Below are positions 32,544-41,295 of a stretch of 57,254 nt of DNA, one piece after another (the first letter of the stretch is position 1; every line of letters begins with the position of its first letter). The DNA is taken from contig CAZOKP010000008.1 in the NCBI GenBank assembly GCA_964580435.1, positions 1 to 57,254 of the forward strand, given 5' to 3'. The notes beneath the pieces were generated by a model. That model saw only the letters and a list, made by a program, of their open reading frames with translations. It searched no databases and was not told the origin of the DNA. Both the position numbers and the translations under genes were made by a program. This DNA is from CAZKEW01 sp964580435. Lineage in GTDB: Bacteria > Acidobacteriota > Aminicenantia > Aminicenantales > UBA8522.

Positions 32544-35387
32544 TTAGTTCCGGATATAAGAAGATTTGGTCCTCATTTTTTTCAGCTCGAGGTCGGTTGG
32601 GATAAAAATAGTGAAACACGTTCCCTTCCCAGCCTCGCTTTCCACGGCGATATGGCCTTCGTGCTCCTTGATGATGGCGTAGGACATCGACAAGCCGAGG
32701 CCTGTTCCCTTGCCGATGCCCTTGGTCGTAAAGAAGGGGTCGAAAATGTGGGGGAGATGCTGTTTTTTGATCCCTGTGCCCGTATCGGCAATCTTGACCA
32801 CCACATCATTCTCTTCCTCGAAGATGCCGATTTTCAAGGTCCCCCCCTTAGGCATGGCGTCCAAAGCGTTAAGTATGATATTGATGAAAACCTGCTGCAG
32901 CCTTTCATTCTGTGCCCAGATGAGCTTGACCGGCGCTGCGTCCATTTCCAGCTTGATGTTCATCGCCTTCAGTTTATAGTCAATGAGAGAAATGATCTCT
33001 TGAAGGCTGTCCACAATACTGACCTTGTGAAAGGCCGATTCCGACGGATTGCGGGCGAAATTGAGAAGGTTCTTGATGATCTTTGAGACCCTCTCCGTCT
33101 GGGCTTCGATTTTGCCAAGGATCTGGGCGTAATGGGAATCGGTAATCTTTTTTTGGAGGAGCTGGATGTAGCTCGATATTCCGGTCAGCGGAGTGTTGAT
33201 CTCGTGGGCCACACCTGCGGAGAGCAACCCGATGGAGGCCAGCTTCTCCGAGGTCACCAGCTGCTGCTGGAGATGCATTTTCTCTGTGATGTCTTCGAAG
33301 ACGATAATCGTTCCGTAGGGATTCATCGTGTTATCGAGGAGAGGAGTTTTGGCGATGTCAAAGATCTTTTGTTCTCCCTCCGGCATCTCCAGAGTGATCT
33401 CGCTGAGAAGCCGAAAGTCTTGCTGGATGTCCGTGGGGAAGAGGGCCAGAAAATTCTTTGGCCCGAGGACGTCCTTGAGCCCCTGCCCGAGGACCTGCTG
33501 CTTTTTCTTGGAGAAAATTCTTTCCATGACACGGTTCCAGCCGATGACTGCTCCTTTCTGGTCGAGCACGGCGACTCCGACCGTCAGGCTTTCGATAATG
33601 TTCTCGCTGTAATCCTTGAGCCTTTCGAGCTCTATGGTCCGGATACTCGCTTGTTGGTAGAGAGAGGCATTTTCAATGGCCAGACTCACCGGCGAGGATA
33701 TGGTCGTCAGTAACTCCCAATCTTCGCTGTTCAAAAAAGAGTTGTCGATCTTCTTCCCCATGGCCAGGCAGCCGACCAGCTTTTCCTCGACCTTGAGAGG
33801 CAGGAAATGGGCGAACCCCAGCGTTGAGGAGATTTCCGCGCCTATCTGAAGCTCTTTTCTGTCAGAGAAGGAATCGAAAGAAATCAACTCCTTCTGCTTG
33901 AGGTTTTGACAAAACTGAGGATGAAGAGTGATTTTTTGGGGGAAGGTACTGGATTCGCCTTTATAGCTGGAGACGAGAAACGTCTGGCCTCCGTCTTCCG
34001 GATAAAGGAGCAGGGCCAGGCTCTTGAGGGAGAGAGCATTGGCGATGAGGTCGGTGAGCGACTGGGAGAGCCGCTGAAGATTTCTCTCCCGGCTGAGCTC
34101 TTTGCTGATGAAGAGAAGGGTTTTCCGGTATTTATACGCTCGTTTATAAAAGAATCGGTCGAAAAGAGCCGAGAATAGCTTCTTCAACGGCGTAAAGAGC
34201 GTCGCCCCGAGAATCATGGCCAGAACCCCCAGGATGAGCACGTTGAGCTTATTCTCTGAGAACATCTCAGTCTGGGAGCTCAGGACAATATAAAGGCAGG
34301 CCAGGACGAAGTAAGAAAAAATAAGGGTGGCGGCCTTCTTAAGCAGCACCTCAAAATCCATAAGCTTGTAGCGGGAAACAGAATAAGCAAAAGTCAGAGG
34401 AATGAGGGCTTGAAAAAGAATGGTCAGCTCACCAAACGGCGAAGGGACGCGTCCCAGAGCATAGGGGAAGACGTAGAAGGCGATAAACGGGATGAAGCCA
34501 ATCCCCAAACCCGAGATGATCCAGCGGAGCTGCTTTGCGACCAGGAGATTTATCGGCCGGCGGAGGCTCGAGACAATGGTTAATAGAGTTATGACTGTAA
34601 AAAGAGCAAAATGGAGGATTTCCAGCCTTTCCAGAGCGCTGTAGATGGAAAAAATCACGCCGTCACCCCAGCCTCGGGAAAACGGAAGATACAGAACCAG
34701 GTTAACCAAGAGGAGAAGAAAACCGGGCAGGTAGAGAAGGTAGATCGATGATGCTTTCTCCTTGACGATTTTTTTGCGCTGGGGGAAGATGAGGAAGAAG
34801 TGGAGCAAGAGCGGCGGAAAGATGAGCAAGGCGATTTTGTCCAGCCAATAAAAGAGGCTGTCCAGAAAATCCATTTGTCCTGTCGGGGAAAAGACATAAA
34901 GGGAATAGAGGACAAAGCAAAGGAGATAGAAATAAAGGTAGGGCATGGCAAAGGTTTTTTTCGAATTGAAAAAAACGACGATGCCTATGATCAGAGTGGT
35001 CAGTCCGATGAGAGCTAAGTAGAAATAAGCCAGCTCGGAGCCTTTGAACGCCAGGAAAAAGGAAGGAAAGAGGAGCTCTCCCTCCCGGCTGATCTGGTAT
35101 TTGACTTTTTGTCCGGTCGTCCCGGCGGCCCAATAACTTTTGGCGATATCAATCTTGTTGGTTATGGGAAGGTCGTTGATGGAATAGAGGATATCTCCTT
35201 TTTTGATCCCGGCCAGATAGGCAGGCCCGTTGAGTTCGACGCTTATGGCGACGAACCTCTCTGATTTCTCTGTCCAAACGGCCCCGTCGGTCGGCTCTTT
35301 CCAGACAATTTTCTTATAGATATTGATCCCCCCGAGGGTCAGGAACAAGGAGATAAGGACCAGGGATAGAAGGGTTCGTTTATTCAT
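32544..35387 (-). CDS. PDZ / multi-TM / GAF / PAS sensor histidine kinase
   Basis: The product is about 947 residues. Numbering from an upstream alternative ATG at 35402: first membrane helix (7-27); a PDZ-like periplasmic domain (~50-110, with AYLAGIKKGDILYSINDLPI); about eight more membrane segments (120-405); GAF (~430-580); PAS (~600-705); HisKA with His733 in AGVAHEINTPLTG; and HATPase with N-box NIILNALDAMP and GTGLGLS. The PDZ domain could read exposed C-termini of misfolded or processed envelope proteins; that is inference. It forms a pair with the NtrC-type regulator. Neither ATG has a clear Shine-Dalgarno. Confidence 0.92.
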   Translation of the reverse strand: MNKRTLLSLVLISLFLTLGGINIYKKIVWKEPTDGAVWTEKSERFVAISVELNGPAYLAGIKKGDILYSINDLPITNKIDIAKSYWAAGTTGQKVKYQISREGELLFPSFFLAFKGSELAYFYLALIGLTTLIIGIVVFFNSKKTFAMPYLYFYLLCFVLYSLYVFSPTGQMDFLDSLFYWLDKIALLIFPPLLLHFFLIFPQRKKIVKEKASSIYLLYLPGFLLLLVNLVLYLPFSRGWGDGVIFSIYSALERLEILHFALFTVITLLTIVSSLRRPINLLVAKQLRWIISGLGIGFIPFIAFYVFPYALGRVPSPFGELTILFQALIPLTFAYSVSRYKLMDFEVLLKKAATLIFSYFVLACLYIVLSSQTEMFSENKLNVLILGVLAMILGATLFTPLKKLFSALFDRFFYKRAYKYRKTLLFISKELSRERNLQRLSQSLTDLIANALSLKSLALLLYPEDGGQTFLVSSYKGESSTFPQKITLHPQFCQNLKQKELISFDSFSDRKELQIGAEISSTLGFAHFLPLKVEEKLVGCLAMGKKIDNSFLNSEDWELLTTISSPVSLAIENASLYQQASIRTIELERLKDYSENIIESLTVGVAVLDQKGAVIGWNRVMERIFSKKKQQVLGQGLKDVLGPKNFLALFPTDIQQDFRLLSEITLEMPEGEQKIFDIAKTPLLDNTMNPYGTIIVFEDITEKMHLQQQLVTSEKLASIGLLSAGVAHEINTPLTGISSYIQLLQKKITDSHYAQILGKIEAQTERVSKIIKNLLNFARNPSESAFHKVSIVDSLQEIISLIDYKLKAMNIKLEMDAAPVKLIWAQNERLQQVFINIILNALDAMPKGGTLKIGIFEEENDVVVKIADTGTGIKKQHLPHIFDPFFTTKGIGKGTGLGLSMSYAIIKEHEGHIAVESEAGKGTCFTIFIPTDLELKKMRTKSSYIRN

Positions 35388-35444
35388 AGAGGGGAAATCC
35401 AAAAAATTGAATCATTCTAGGAAAAAAATCTTGGGACCTCATTC

Positions 35445-35738
35445 TCAGTCCAGGATGTGCCTGACTTTCGTCCTGACCGCCCAGACGATCCCCCTTTGCC
35501 GTAGCAGTTTTTTCAGGGCGAGATCCTCTTTTAATCCCAAAGGCTTAGTGCTTCTCGAAAAAAAAGAGCTCATATAATCGTATTTCGGTTGCTTGGCTGG
35601 AAATTCTTCGGGCGGAGCTGGGACGGTTTCGGGAGGAGGATTTGTCTTTACCGGGGGCTGGGTTTCTTGAGACCGGGACAAAAAAGCAGGAGGAGTCAGG
35701 AAAACGAAGATCATCCCCAAGAGGAGCTTTTTCTTCAT
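35445..35738 (-). CDS. small exported proline-rich protein
   Basis: The product is 97 residues: a signal peptide (MKKKLLLGMIFVFLTPPAFL), a proline-rich linker (TNPPPETVPAPPEEFP), and a short basic C-terminal part (ALKKLLRQRGIVWAVRTKVRH). No family recognised. It is divergent from the secretion operon and lies 43 bases upstream of the histidine kinase on the same strand, so it could belong to either system. A consensus promoter ends 9 bases before its ATG. Confidence 0.65.
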   Translation of the reverse strand: MKKKLLLGMIFVFLTPPAFLSRSQETQPPVKTNPPPETVPAPPEEFPAKQPKYDYMSSFFSRSTKPLGLKEDLALKKLLRQRGIVWAVRTKVRHILD

Positions 35739-35747
35739 TAGAGTTTT

Positions 35748-35776
35748 AAAATAGTTCTTTCGCCATATTTTGTCAA
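35748..35776 (-). promoter_or_regulatory. strong sigma-70 promoter of the 97-aa exported protein
   Basis: On the minus strand TTGACA (35771-35776), 17 bases, TATTTT (35748-35753). Only 9 bases separate it from ATG 35738 and no Shine-Dalgarno fits, so translation should be leaderless. Confidence 0.65.
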
Positions 35777-35850
35777 CTTCCAGGGGCCAGAATGGACTAA
35801 ACTAAAAGGGGGAGGTTTGGTTTTAGGGAGATTGTTCCGATTTGGCTTAT

Positions 35851-35879
35851 TTGACAATGCCAGGTGGATAACCTAATAT
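35851..35879 (+). promoter_or_regulatory. strong sigma-70 promoter of the gspF-secretin operon
   Basis: A perfect TTGACA (35851-35856), 17 bases, TAATAT (35874-35879). The leader to ATG 35929 is about 43 bases, with no obvious Shine-Dalgarno at the end. Confidence 0.7.
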
Positions 35880-35928
35880 GAACGTGTCATTTGGTCAAAA
35901 ATGACGAACAAGTCGGTTTACATATAAA

Positions 35929-37137
35929 ATGCCTTATTTCCTCTGCCGCTTGGCCACCGAAGACGGTCATTACCGCAACCAGTCTTTTCTGGCCTCCTCA
36001 GTCGAGGAATGCCGGAAACACTTCGAGTCGGAGGGATTCTGCGTTCTGTCCATCAAGAAAGAGTGGAAAAAATTGCCCTTCCCGGCCCTTCCTTTTGAGA
36101 AAAAAATCAAAGACAAGGACTTTATCCTGTTTAATCAGGAGCTTATGGCACTTCTCCGGGCGGGCTATCCCATCCTTAAAAGCATCGAGCTTATCGCCAG
36201 CCGGACGAAGAATATCCATCTCAAAGAAATGCTGATGAACGTTGAGGCAGATATTCGGAGCGGGAAGTCGCTTTCCGAAGCGTTCGGCCCGTTTGAGAAG
36301 AATTTCAGCAAGGTTTATACCGCTTCTCTTTTGGCCGGAGAACAAAGCGGGAATTTGCCGGTGTTGATCGGACGGTATATCGACTACGCTAGAGTGATCG
36401 CCCAGACAAAGGCTCGGATCAGGGCCGCCCTCATCTATCCCACCCTCCTTCTGGTCTTCTCCCTGACGCTGATGGCCGTCCTGGTCAATTTCATTTTGCC
36501 CCGCTTCTCCGGGTTTTATGCAGATTTCGAGGCCCAGCTCCCGGGCCTAACGCGTGTTCTCATCGGCCTTGCCGGAGTTTTGAGAAGACTGACCCCCTAC
36601 CTTCTCGTCCTGACGATCGCCCTTGTCCTGGTCGTTATGCAACTCAAAAAGAACGAAAAAACGAACATTATCCTGAATCGGCTCAAACTCAAGATTCCCT
36701 ATGCCCGGACGATCTGGACGGAAACGGCCATTTCCCTCTTTAGCCGGACTCTCGGCCTTCTCTTGGAGGCGGGCATCACCTTGCTTCCCGCTCTTCCCAT
36801 CGCCTCTCAGGCCGTCCCCAATAGGTTTCTCGTCCAGCGTACGCGCCATGTTCCGGATGACATCAGGAACGGGGGGAGTCTTTCTGACTCCTTAAGCAAG
36901 GCAGGCTTTTTCAGCCACTTGGCCATCGATATGGTGCGCATTGGAGAAAGTTCGGCCAATTTGCACGGAATGCTCAGGGAAGTCGCCGATGTCTATAACG
37001 AAAAGATACGAGCGAGGATTGACACGTTCGTTTCGCTTATAGAGCCGGTCATCATCATCTTTATGGGGCTTCTCGTAGCCCTGATGCTACTGGCCGTGTA
37101 TCTTCCCATCTTTAACATCATTAGAGTGACAAGATAG
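35929..37137 (+). CDS. gspF: type II secretion / type IV pilus inner-membrane platform protein
   Basis: The 402-residue protein has two T2SSF domains separated by a membrane helix (ALIYPTLLLVFSLTLMAVLVNFILP) and ends in another (LVALMLLAVYLPIFNII). The LLRAGYPILKSIELI and GMLREVADVYNEKI segments are typical of GspF/PilC. It anchors the assembly ATPase and the pseudopilus or pilus. It is the first gene of the seven-gene operon; gspE starts 2 bases after its stop. Confidence 0.93.
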   Translation: MPYFLCRLATEDGHYRNQSFLASSVEECRKHFESEGFCVLSIKKEWKKLPFPALPFEKKIKDKDFILFNQELMALLRAGYPILKSIELIASRTKNIHLKEMLMNVEADIRSGKSLSEAFGPFEKNFSKVYTASLLAGEQSGNLPVLIGRYIDYARVIAQTKARIRAALIYPTLLLVFSLTLMAVLVNFILPRFSGFYADFEAQLPGLTRVLIGLAGVLRRLTPYLLVLTIALVLVVMQLKKNEKTNIILNRLKLKIPYARTIWTETAISLFSRTLGLLLEAGITLLPALPIASQAVPNRFLVQRTRHVPDDIRNGGSLSDSLSKAGFFSHLAIDMVRIGESSANLHGMLREVADVYNEKIRARIDTFVSLIEPVIIIFMGLLVALMLLAVYLPIFNIIRVTR

Positions 37138-37139
37138 AC

Positions 37140-38750
37140 ATGAAGAAAGAAGACGCCAAAAGAATCAGCCCAACAGAAGAAACGGAAACCAAGAAACTGG
37201 CGGAAAGATACAACGTCCCTTATATCGATCTTTCCGCTCACGCTGTCAACCGGGACCTGGTTCAGTCTTTCCCTCCGGAGTTCCTGTACCGGGCCAATTT
37301 CATTCCGCTGGAGGAGAATGACAATTCCCTCAAGATTGCCATCGCCGACCCTTCGGATATAGGGACGATCGATTCGATCGAGTCTTATCTGGGAAAAAAA
37401 GTCCAGGTTTATGCCGCTTCCAAGTGGGCCATTCAGGAAGCCTTACGCAAGAGTGAAACAGCCCTCCAGGTCCTTAAGGATGCCACGGAAGGTTTTATCG
37501 TCCAGGTGGTCGAGAAAGAAAGCGGAGAAGAAGAAGAGGTCATTTCGCTGGAGAAGCTGGCCGACCAGGATGGCTCGATCATCAAATTGGTTAACACCAT
37601 CATTTTTACGGCCGTGCAGAAGAGGGCCAGCGATATCCACGTGGAATCCAGAGAAGACGGGGTCAAGATCAAGTACCGCATCGACGGCGTCCTCAATGAG
37701 GCCCTGGAGCCCATTGATAAAAAGTTCCAGTCGCCGATCATCTCCCGCATCAAGGTCATGTCCGACCTGGACATCGCCGAACGACGCGTCCCCCAAGATG
37801 GGCGATTCCGGCTCAAGATCAAGGACAAGACCATAGATTTCCGCGTGTCCATCATGCCGAGCATCTATGGCGAGGACGCGGTCATCCGCATCCTCGATAA
37901 GGAGATGATCACCGAGGCCATCTCCGAGCTGAAGATGGACCTGCTCGGTTTTTCCGACAATGTTCTTCGAAAATTTCGGCGCTACATCACCCAGCCCTAC
38001 GGGATGATCCTCGTCACGGGGCCGACGGGAAGCGGGAAGACGACTTCCTTGTACGCGGCTCTGACGGAGATCAAATCGCCGGAGGATAAGATCATCACGA
38101 TCGAAGACCCGGTCGAGTACCAGATCGATGGCATCACCCAGATTCCCGTGAACGAGAAAAAGGGGCTCACCTTTGCCCGGGGACTGAGGTCCATTCTGAG
38201 GCATGACCCCGACAAGATCATGGTGGGGGAGATCAGAGACCCGGAGACGGCCCAGATCGCCATCCAGTCCGCTTTGACCGGCCATCTTGTCTTTACCACC
38301 GTCCATGCCAACAACGTCTTCGATGTCATCGGTCGTTTCCTCCACATGCAGGTAGACCCTTACAGTTTCATCTCAGCCCTGAACTGCATCCTGGCCCAAC
38401 GCCTAGTGAGAGTCCTCTGCCCCAAATGCAAGGATGCAGTCAAATACAGGGACAACCTGCTCCTTGAATCCGGCCTGGCGCCGGAACTCTACAGAAAACA
38501 GATATTCTATGAGGCCCGCGGCTGTTCCCATTGCAGCTTCACCGGCTATCAGGGGAGAACGGCCATTGCCGAGCTCCTGGAATTGTCCGACATGATCAGG
38601 GAAATGATATTGGTGAGGAAACCGCTCTCGGAGGTGAAAAAAAGGGCCAAGGAAGAGGGCATCGTATTCCTGAGGGAAGTGGGTCTGGAGAAAGTGCTCG
38701 GGGGGGTAACGAGTCTGAAAGAGTTAAACAAAGTGACTTTTGTCGAATGA
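37140..38750 (+). CDS. gspE: type II secretion / pilus assembly ATPase
   Basis: The 536-residue hexameric ATPase powers pseudopilus extension. The N1 domain (1-140) precedes the RecA-like core. Walker A is GPTGSGKTTSLYAAL (near residue 295), the Asp box is ITIEDPVEY, Walker B is IMVGEIRDPETAQIA, and a tetracysteine zinc element is formed by CPKC and CSHC. The arrangement fits GspE/PilB rather than the retraction ATPase PilT, which lacks the N1 and zinc domains. Confidence 0.95.
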   Translation: MKKEDAKRISPTEETETKKLAERYNVPYIDLSAHAVNRDLVQSFPPEFLYRANFIPLEENDNSLKIAIADPSDIGTIDSIESYLGKKVQVYAASKWAIQEALRKSETALQVLKDATEGFIVQVVEKESGEEEEVISLEKLADQDGSIIKLVNTIIFTAVQKRASDIHVESREDGVKIKYRIDGVLNEALEPIDKKFQSPIISRIKVMSDLDIAERRVPQDGRFRLKIKDKTIDFRVSIMPSIYGEDAVIRILDKEMITEAISELKMDLLGFSDNVLRKFRRYITQPYGMILVTGPTGSGKTTSLYAALTEIKSPEDKIITIEDPVEYQIDGITQIPVNEKKGLTFARGLRSILRHDPDKIMVGEIRDPETAQIAIQSALTGHLVFTTVHANNVFDVIGRFLHMQVDPYSFISALNCILAQRLVRVLCPKCKDAVKYRDNLLLESGLAPELYRKQIFYEARGCSHCSFTGYQGRTAIAELLELSDMIREMILVRKPLSEVKKRAKEEGIVFLREVGLEKVLGGVTSLKELNKVTFVE

Positions 38751-38754
38751 AAGC

Positions 38755-39693
38755 ATGGCTCAACTTATAGAAAAGATCAAAAATTACCTGACGGCTCCCC
38801 CCTGTCCCCAGGTGGTCCTGCAACTGTCTTCCTTCTATATCAGCGCGATCCATCTCGCGGTCAAGGAGAGGACGGTCAAACAGTCTGCGACCTTGACTTT
38901 GCCCGCAGGACTTGTCGAGCCGCATTTCGACCGCAAGAATCTGTCCGATGCCGCCACTCTTTCCGGCCTCATAAAAAAAGGACTGAAAGGAATTCATTTT
39001 TCCGGAGAAACAGCGGCTTGCCTTATCCCGGAAGCCTGCTACAAAATTTTCGTCCTTTCCTTTGAGTCATTCCCTCCTTCGGAGCGGGAAAGAGAGAAGC
39101 TCCTCCGCTGGCGCATCAAGAAACAAATGCCCGTTCTGCCAGAAGAGAACCGCCTTTCTTATCAGGTCATGACCTCAAGCTCTTCGGTCAAGGTCCTCGT
39201 TTCCTTGGCCAAAACAGCGGTTCTCCAGGAATATGAGGATTTATTTGCCAGCCTCGACCTCGAAGTCGGGATCATGACGAGCCCGACTCTGAGCCTTCTC
39301 AACCTGGTCGATTGGGAAAAGGAGAAAGACTTCCTGGCGGCTAACATCGAGGAGGATTCCGTCAGTCTTGTGGCCGTCACGCAATCTGAACTGATGCTCT
39401 ATCGTTTTAAGCCCTTTGCCATTGAACCTCAAAGTCTGATTCAGGCGGGGCAGAAAATCGAGATGGTTATAAAAGAAATCGAGAATACGGTGCATTTCAT
39501 CGAAGACAGAGAAAAGCGGAGGGTCCATTCTCTCTGGCTGCGCTCGAGTTTAAGCGTGGGGCAGGAGGAGGTCATTTCTAAACTGACAAACAGGTTCTCT
39601 TTGGCCATCAGGCCGGTCGAGTCCTCCCTCCTGGCTGAGGTTCGGGCTTCGGATAGACCGATCCTCGCGCCCCTAGCCGGGCAGATTCCATGA
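38755..39693 (+). CDS. PilM/GspL-like actin-fold assembly protein
   Basis: The product is about 312 residues. It sits where PilM normally lies, between the ATPase and pilN, and has actin-like fold segments (VVLQLSSFYISAIHLAVKER, the SEREREKLLRWRIKKQMP helix, the AANIEEDSVSLVAVTQSELM strand). PilM binds the short cytosolic tail of PilN. ATG 38755 lies 4 bases after the gspE stop; a TTG at 38740 would add five residues. Sequence divergence makes this a position-plus-pattern call. Confidence 0.75.
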   Translation: MAQLIEKIKNYLTAPPCPQVVLQLSSFYISAIHLAVKERTVKQSATLTLPAGLVEPHFDRKNLSDAATLSGLIKKGLKGIHFSGETAACLIPEACYKIFVLSFESFPPSEREREKLLRWRIKKQMPVLPEENRLSYQVMTSSSSVKVLVSLAKTAVLQEYEDLFASLDLEVGIMTSPTLSLLNLVDWEKEKDFLAANIEEDSVSLVAVTQSELMLYRFKPFAIEPQSLIQAGQKIEMVIKEIENTVHFIEDREKRRVHSLWLRSSLSVGQEEVISKLTNRFSLAIRPVESSLLAEVRASDRPILAPLAGQIP

Positions 39694-40247
39694 AACGAAT
39701 TAGTCTGAATTTGGCGACCTCTCCTTTGCGCAACAGAAGGCTCTTCTTTCTTCTAGGAGGCCTTGTTGGGACGGCACTTCTTGTTTTAGCCCTTCTCTCT
39801 GGCATCGTTTTTTTCCGTTTCAACGTGAAGAAGAGAGCGGTCAAAATCTCTCTCGAAAAAGTCAATGGGGCCGTCCTTGCGGACCAGAAAGAGAGAACAC
39901 GTCTTGCAGCCAAGAATAAAGAGGCCGCCAAGAAGGACAAAGAAAAAGTCGACCTAATCAACAGCATTATCCTGAAAAAGAGCTTTTCCTGGACCGGATT
40001 TTTCTCCAGGCTCGAGGATTGCCTGCCCGGTTCTAGCTATATCCTTTCTCTGGCCCCCACACTCGTCGACGACTCCCGAGTCCAGGTTCGCTTCAAGGTA
40101 GTCTCGCAGAGCCTGGATGACCTCCTCAAGCTGATCAGTAATCTCCAGGCCCAGAACTTCGGCCCGCCCCGGGTGGAAAGCGAAGAAAGAAATGAACAGG
40201 GACAACTGACTTCGGAAATCACGGTCAGCTATGAAAGAAATATTTAG
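39690..40247 (+). CDS. PilN-like inner-membrane alignment protein
   Basis: The 185-residue protein has the PilN tail ISLNLATSPLRNRR (the short cytosolic segment that PilM grips), one membrane helix (FFLLGGLVGTALLVLALLSG), a coiled coil, and a small ferredoxin-like domain. It overlaps pilM by 4 bases (ATGA) and the pilO-like gene by 17 bases. Confidence 0.82.
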   Translation: MKRISLNLATSPLRNRRLFFLLGGLVGTALLVLALLSGIVFFRFNVKKRAVKISLEKVNGAVLADQKERTRLAAKNKEAAKKDKEKVDLINSIILKKSFSWTGFFSRLEDCLPGSSYILSLAPTLVDDSRVQVRFKVVSQSLDDLLKLISNLQAQNFGPPRVESEERNEQGQLTSEITVSYERNI

Positions 40248-40794
40248 CGTTTTGAACGAAAACGAGAGAAGGCTTCTTCGCCTGCTTGTCCTTTCGCTCC
40301 TTTTTGTCCTGGCCTTTTTCTTTCTCGTCTCCCTGGGTCAGCGGCGCGGGTATCTTGACCTGAAGAGCGAGCTTCAGGTCAGGGAAAAAGTCGCCTCCGA
40401 AGCCGCCAAGTCCCGGAACGCCAGCGCCGAAGAATGGGCGAGATGGGAAGAGGCTTACCGGGATATGGTCGAATTGAAAAAAACATATTTTTTTAAAGAG
40501 AATGAGGGCGTCAACGAACTCCGGGTCGACCTCCAGAAGATCTTGGCCGAATCCGGAATTGCCGCGCGTTCCATCAGGTACAACTATGCGAATCTGGAAA
40601 AGGGGAGCTTTAAAAGGATCAATGTCACTTTTACTTTTACCGGGTCTTATCTCATTCTCAAGAGATTCTTAGACACGATCGAAAGGTTTTCAAAATTCCT
40701 TCTCCTCGAGAAAATCGACTTTATGAAGGTCAGTGCCGGCGGAAGCGTCCTCGAACTCAGGATTATTCTGGCGGGATACTATGAGAGCATCTAA
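40231..40794 (+). CDS. PilO/GspM-like inner-membrane alignment protein
   Basis: The 187-residue protein has a cytosolic stub (MKEIFSVLNENERRLLR), a membrane helix (LLVLSLLFVLAFFFLVSLG), a coiled coil and a C-terminal ferredoxin-like domain (RINVTFTFTGSYLILKRFLDTIE). It pairs with PilN in the periplasm. Confidence 0.82.
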   Translation: MKEIFSVLNENERRLLRLLVLSLLFVLAFFFLVSLGQRRGYLDLKSELQVREKVASEAAKSRNASAEEWARWEEAYRDMVELKKTYFFKENEGVNELRVDLQKILAESGIAARSIRYNYANLEKGSFKRINVTFTFTGSYLILKRFLDTIERFSKFLLLEKIDFMKVSAGGSVLELRIILAGYYESI

Positions 40795-41293
40795 GATTTT
40801 GGCCGTCGTCTTGACTTTTTTCTGGATTGGCAGAGTTTCCGCAGGCGCGGCTGCTGAACCGTCGGCCCCAAAGTCCTCTGCGGAAAAGCAAAAAGCGGGC
40901 CTTATCAGGATGGACTTGCTCCAGGTCCAGAGAGGCGCGGTCGGCGTCTCCAAAAGGAATATTTTTTCTCCGGGGACATCTTCCGGAACACCGGTGCGAG
41001 CGATCATTGAGGGGCCTCCCTCGGCTGTTACGGCAGAACAGGTTGAGACTCAAGGGGAAGAGGCTCAGGCTCCCCCGCTCATGAATATCAATCTCCGGTA
41101 TATCGGGTTCATCGAGTATACCAAGTCATCACAAAAAATAACCGCCTTGATCATCCTGGAAGGTCAGCCGATGGCCGTGGTGGAAGGAGAAGTAGTGTTT
41201 GAGGGCATGAGGATCGGAAAGATCTCTCCCCAGGAGTTGGAAGTCATCATGCCCGACTCCACGACAAGGAAATTTTCCTTAGAAGGAGAATGA
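40781..41293 (+). CDS. PilP/GspC-like periplasmic protein
   Basis: The product is about 170 residues from ATG 40781: a signal peptide or anchor (ILAVVLTFFWIGRVSAGA), a flexible Pro/Glu-rich linker, and a small beta-rich HR-type domain (NLRYIGFIEYTKSSQKITAL, GQPMAVVEGEVVFEGMRIGK). This is the piece that links the inner-membrane platform to the secretin. It overlaps the pilO-like gene by 14 bases. Confidence 0.8.
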   Translation: MRASKILAVVLTFFWIGRVSAGAAAEPSAPKSSAEKQKAGLIRMDLLQVQRGAVGVSKRNIFSPGTSSGTPVRAIIEGPPSAVTAEQVETQGEEAQAPPLMNINLRYIGFIEYTKSSQKITALIILEGQPMAVVEGEVVFEGMRIGKISPQELEVIMPDSTTRKFSLEGE

Positions 41294-41295
41294 GG

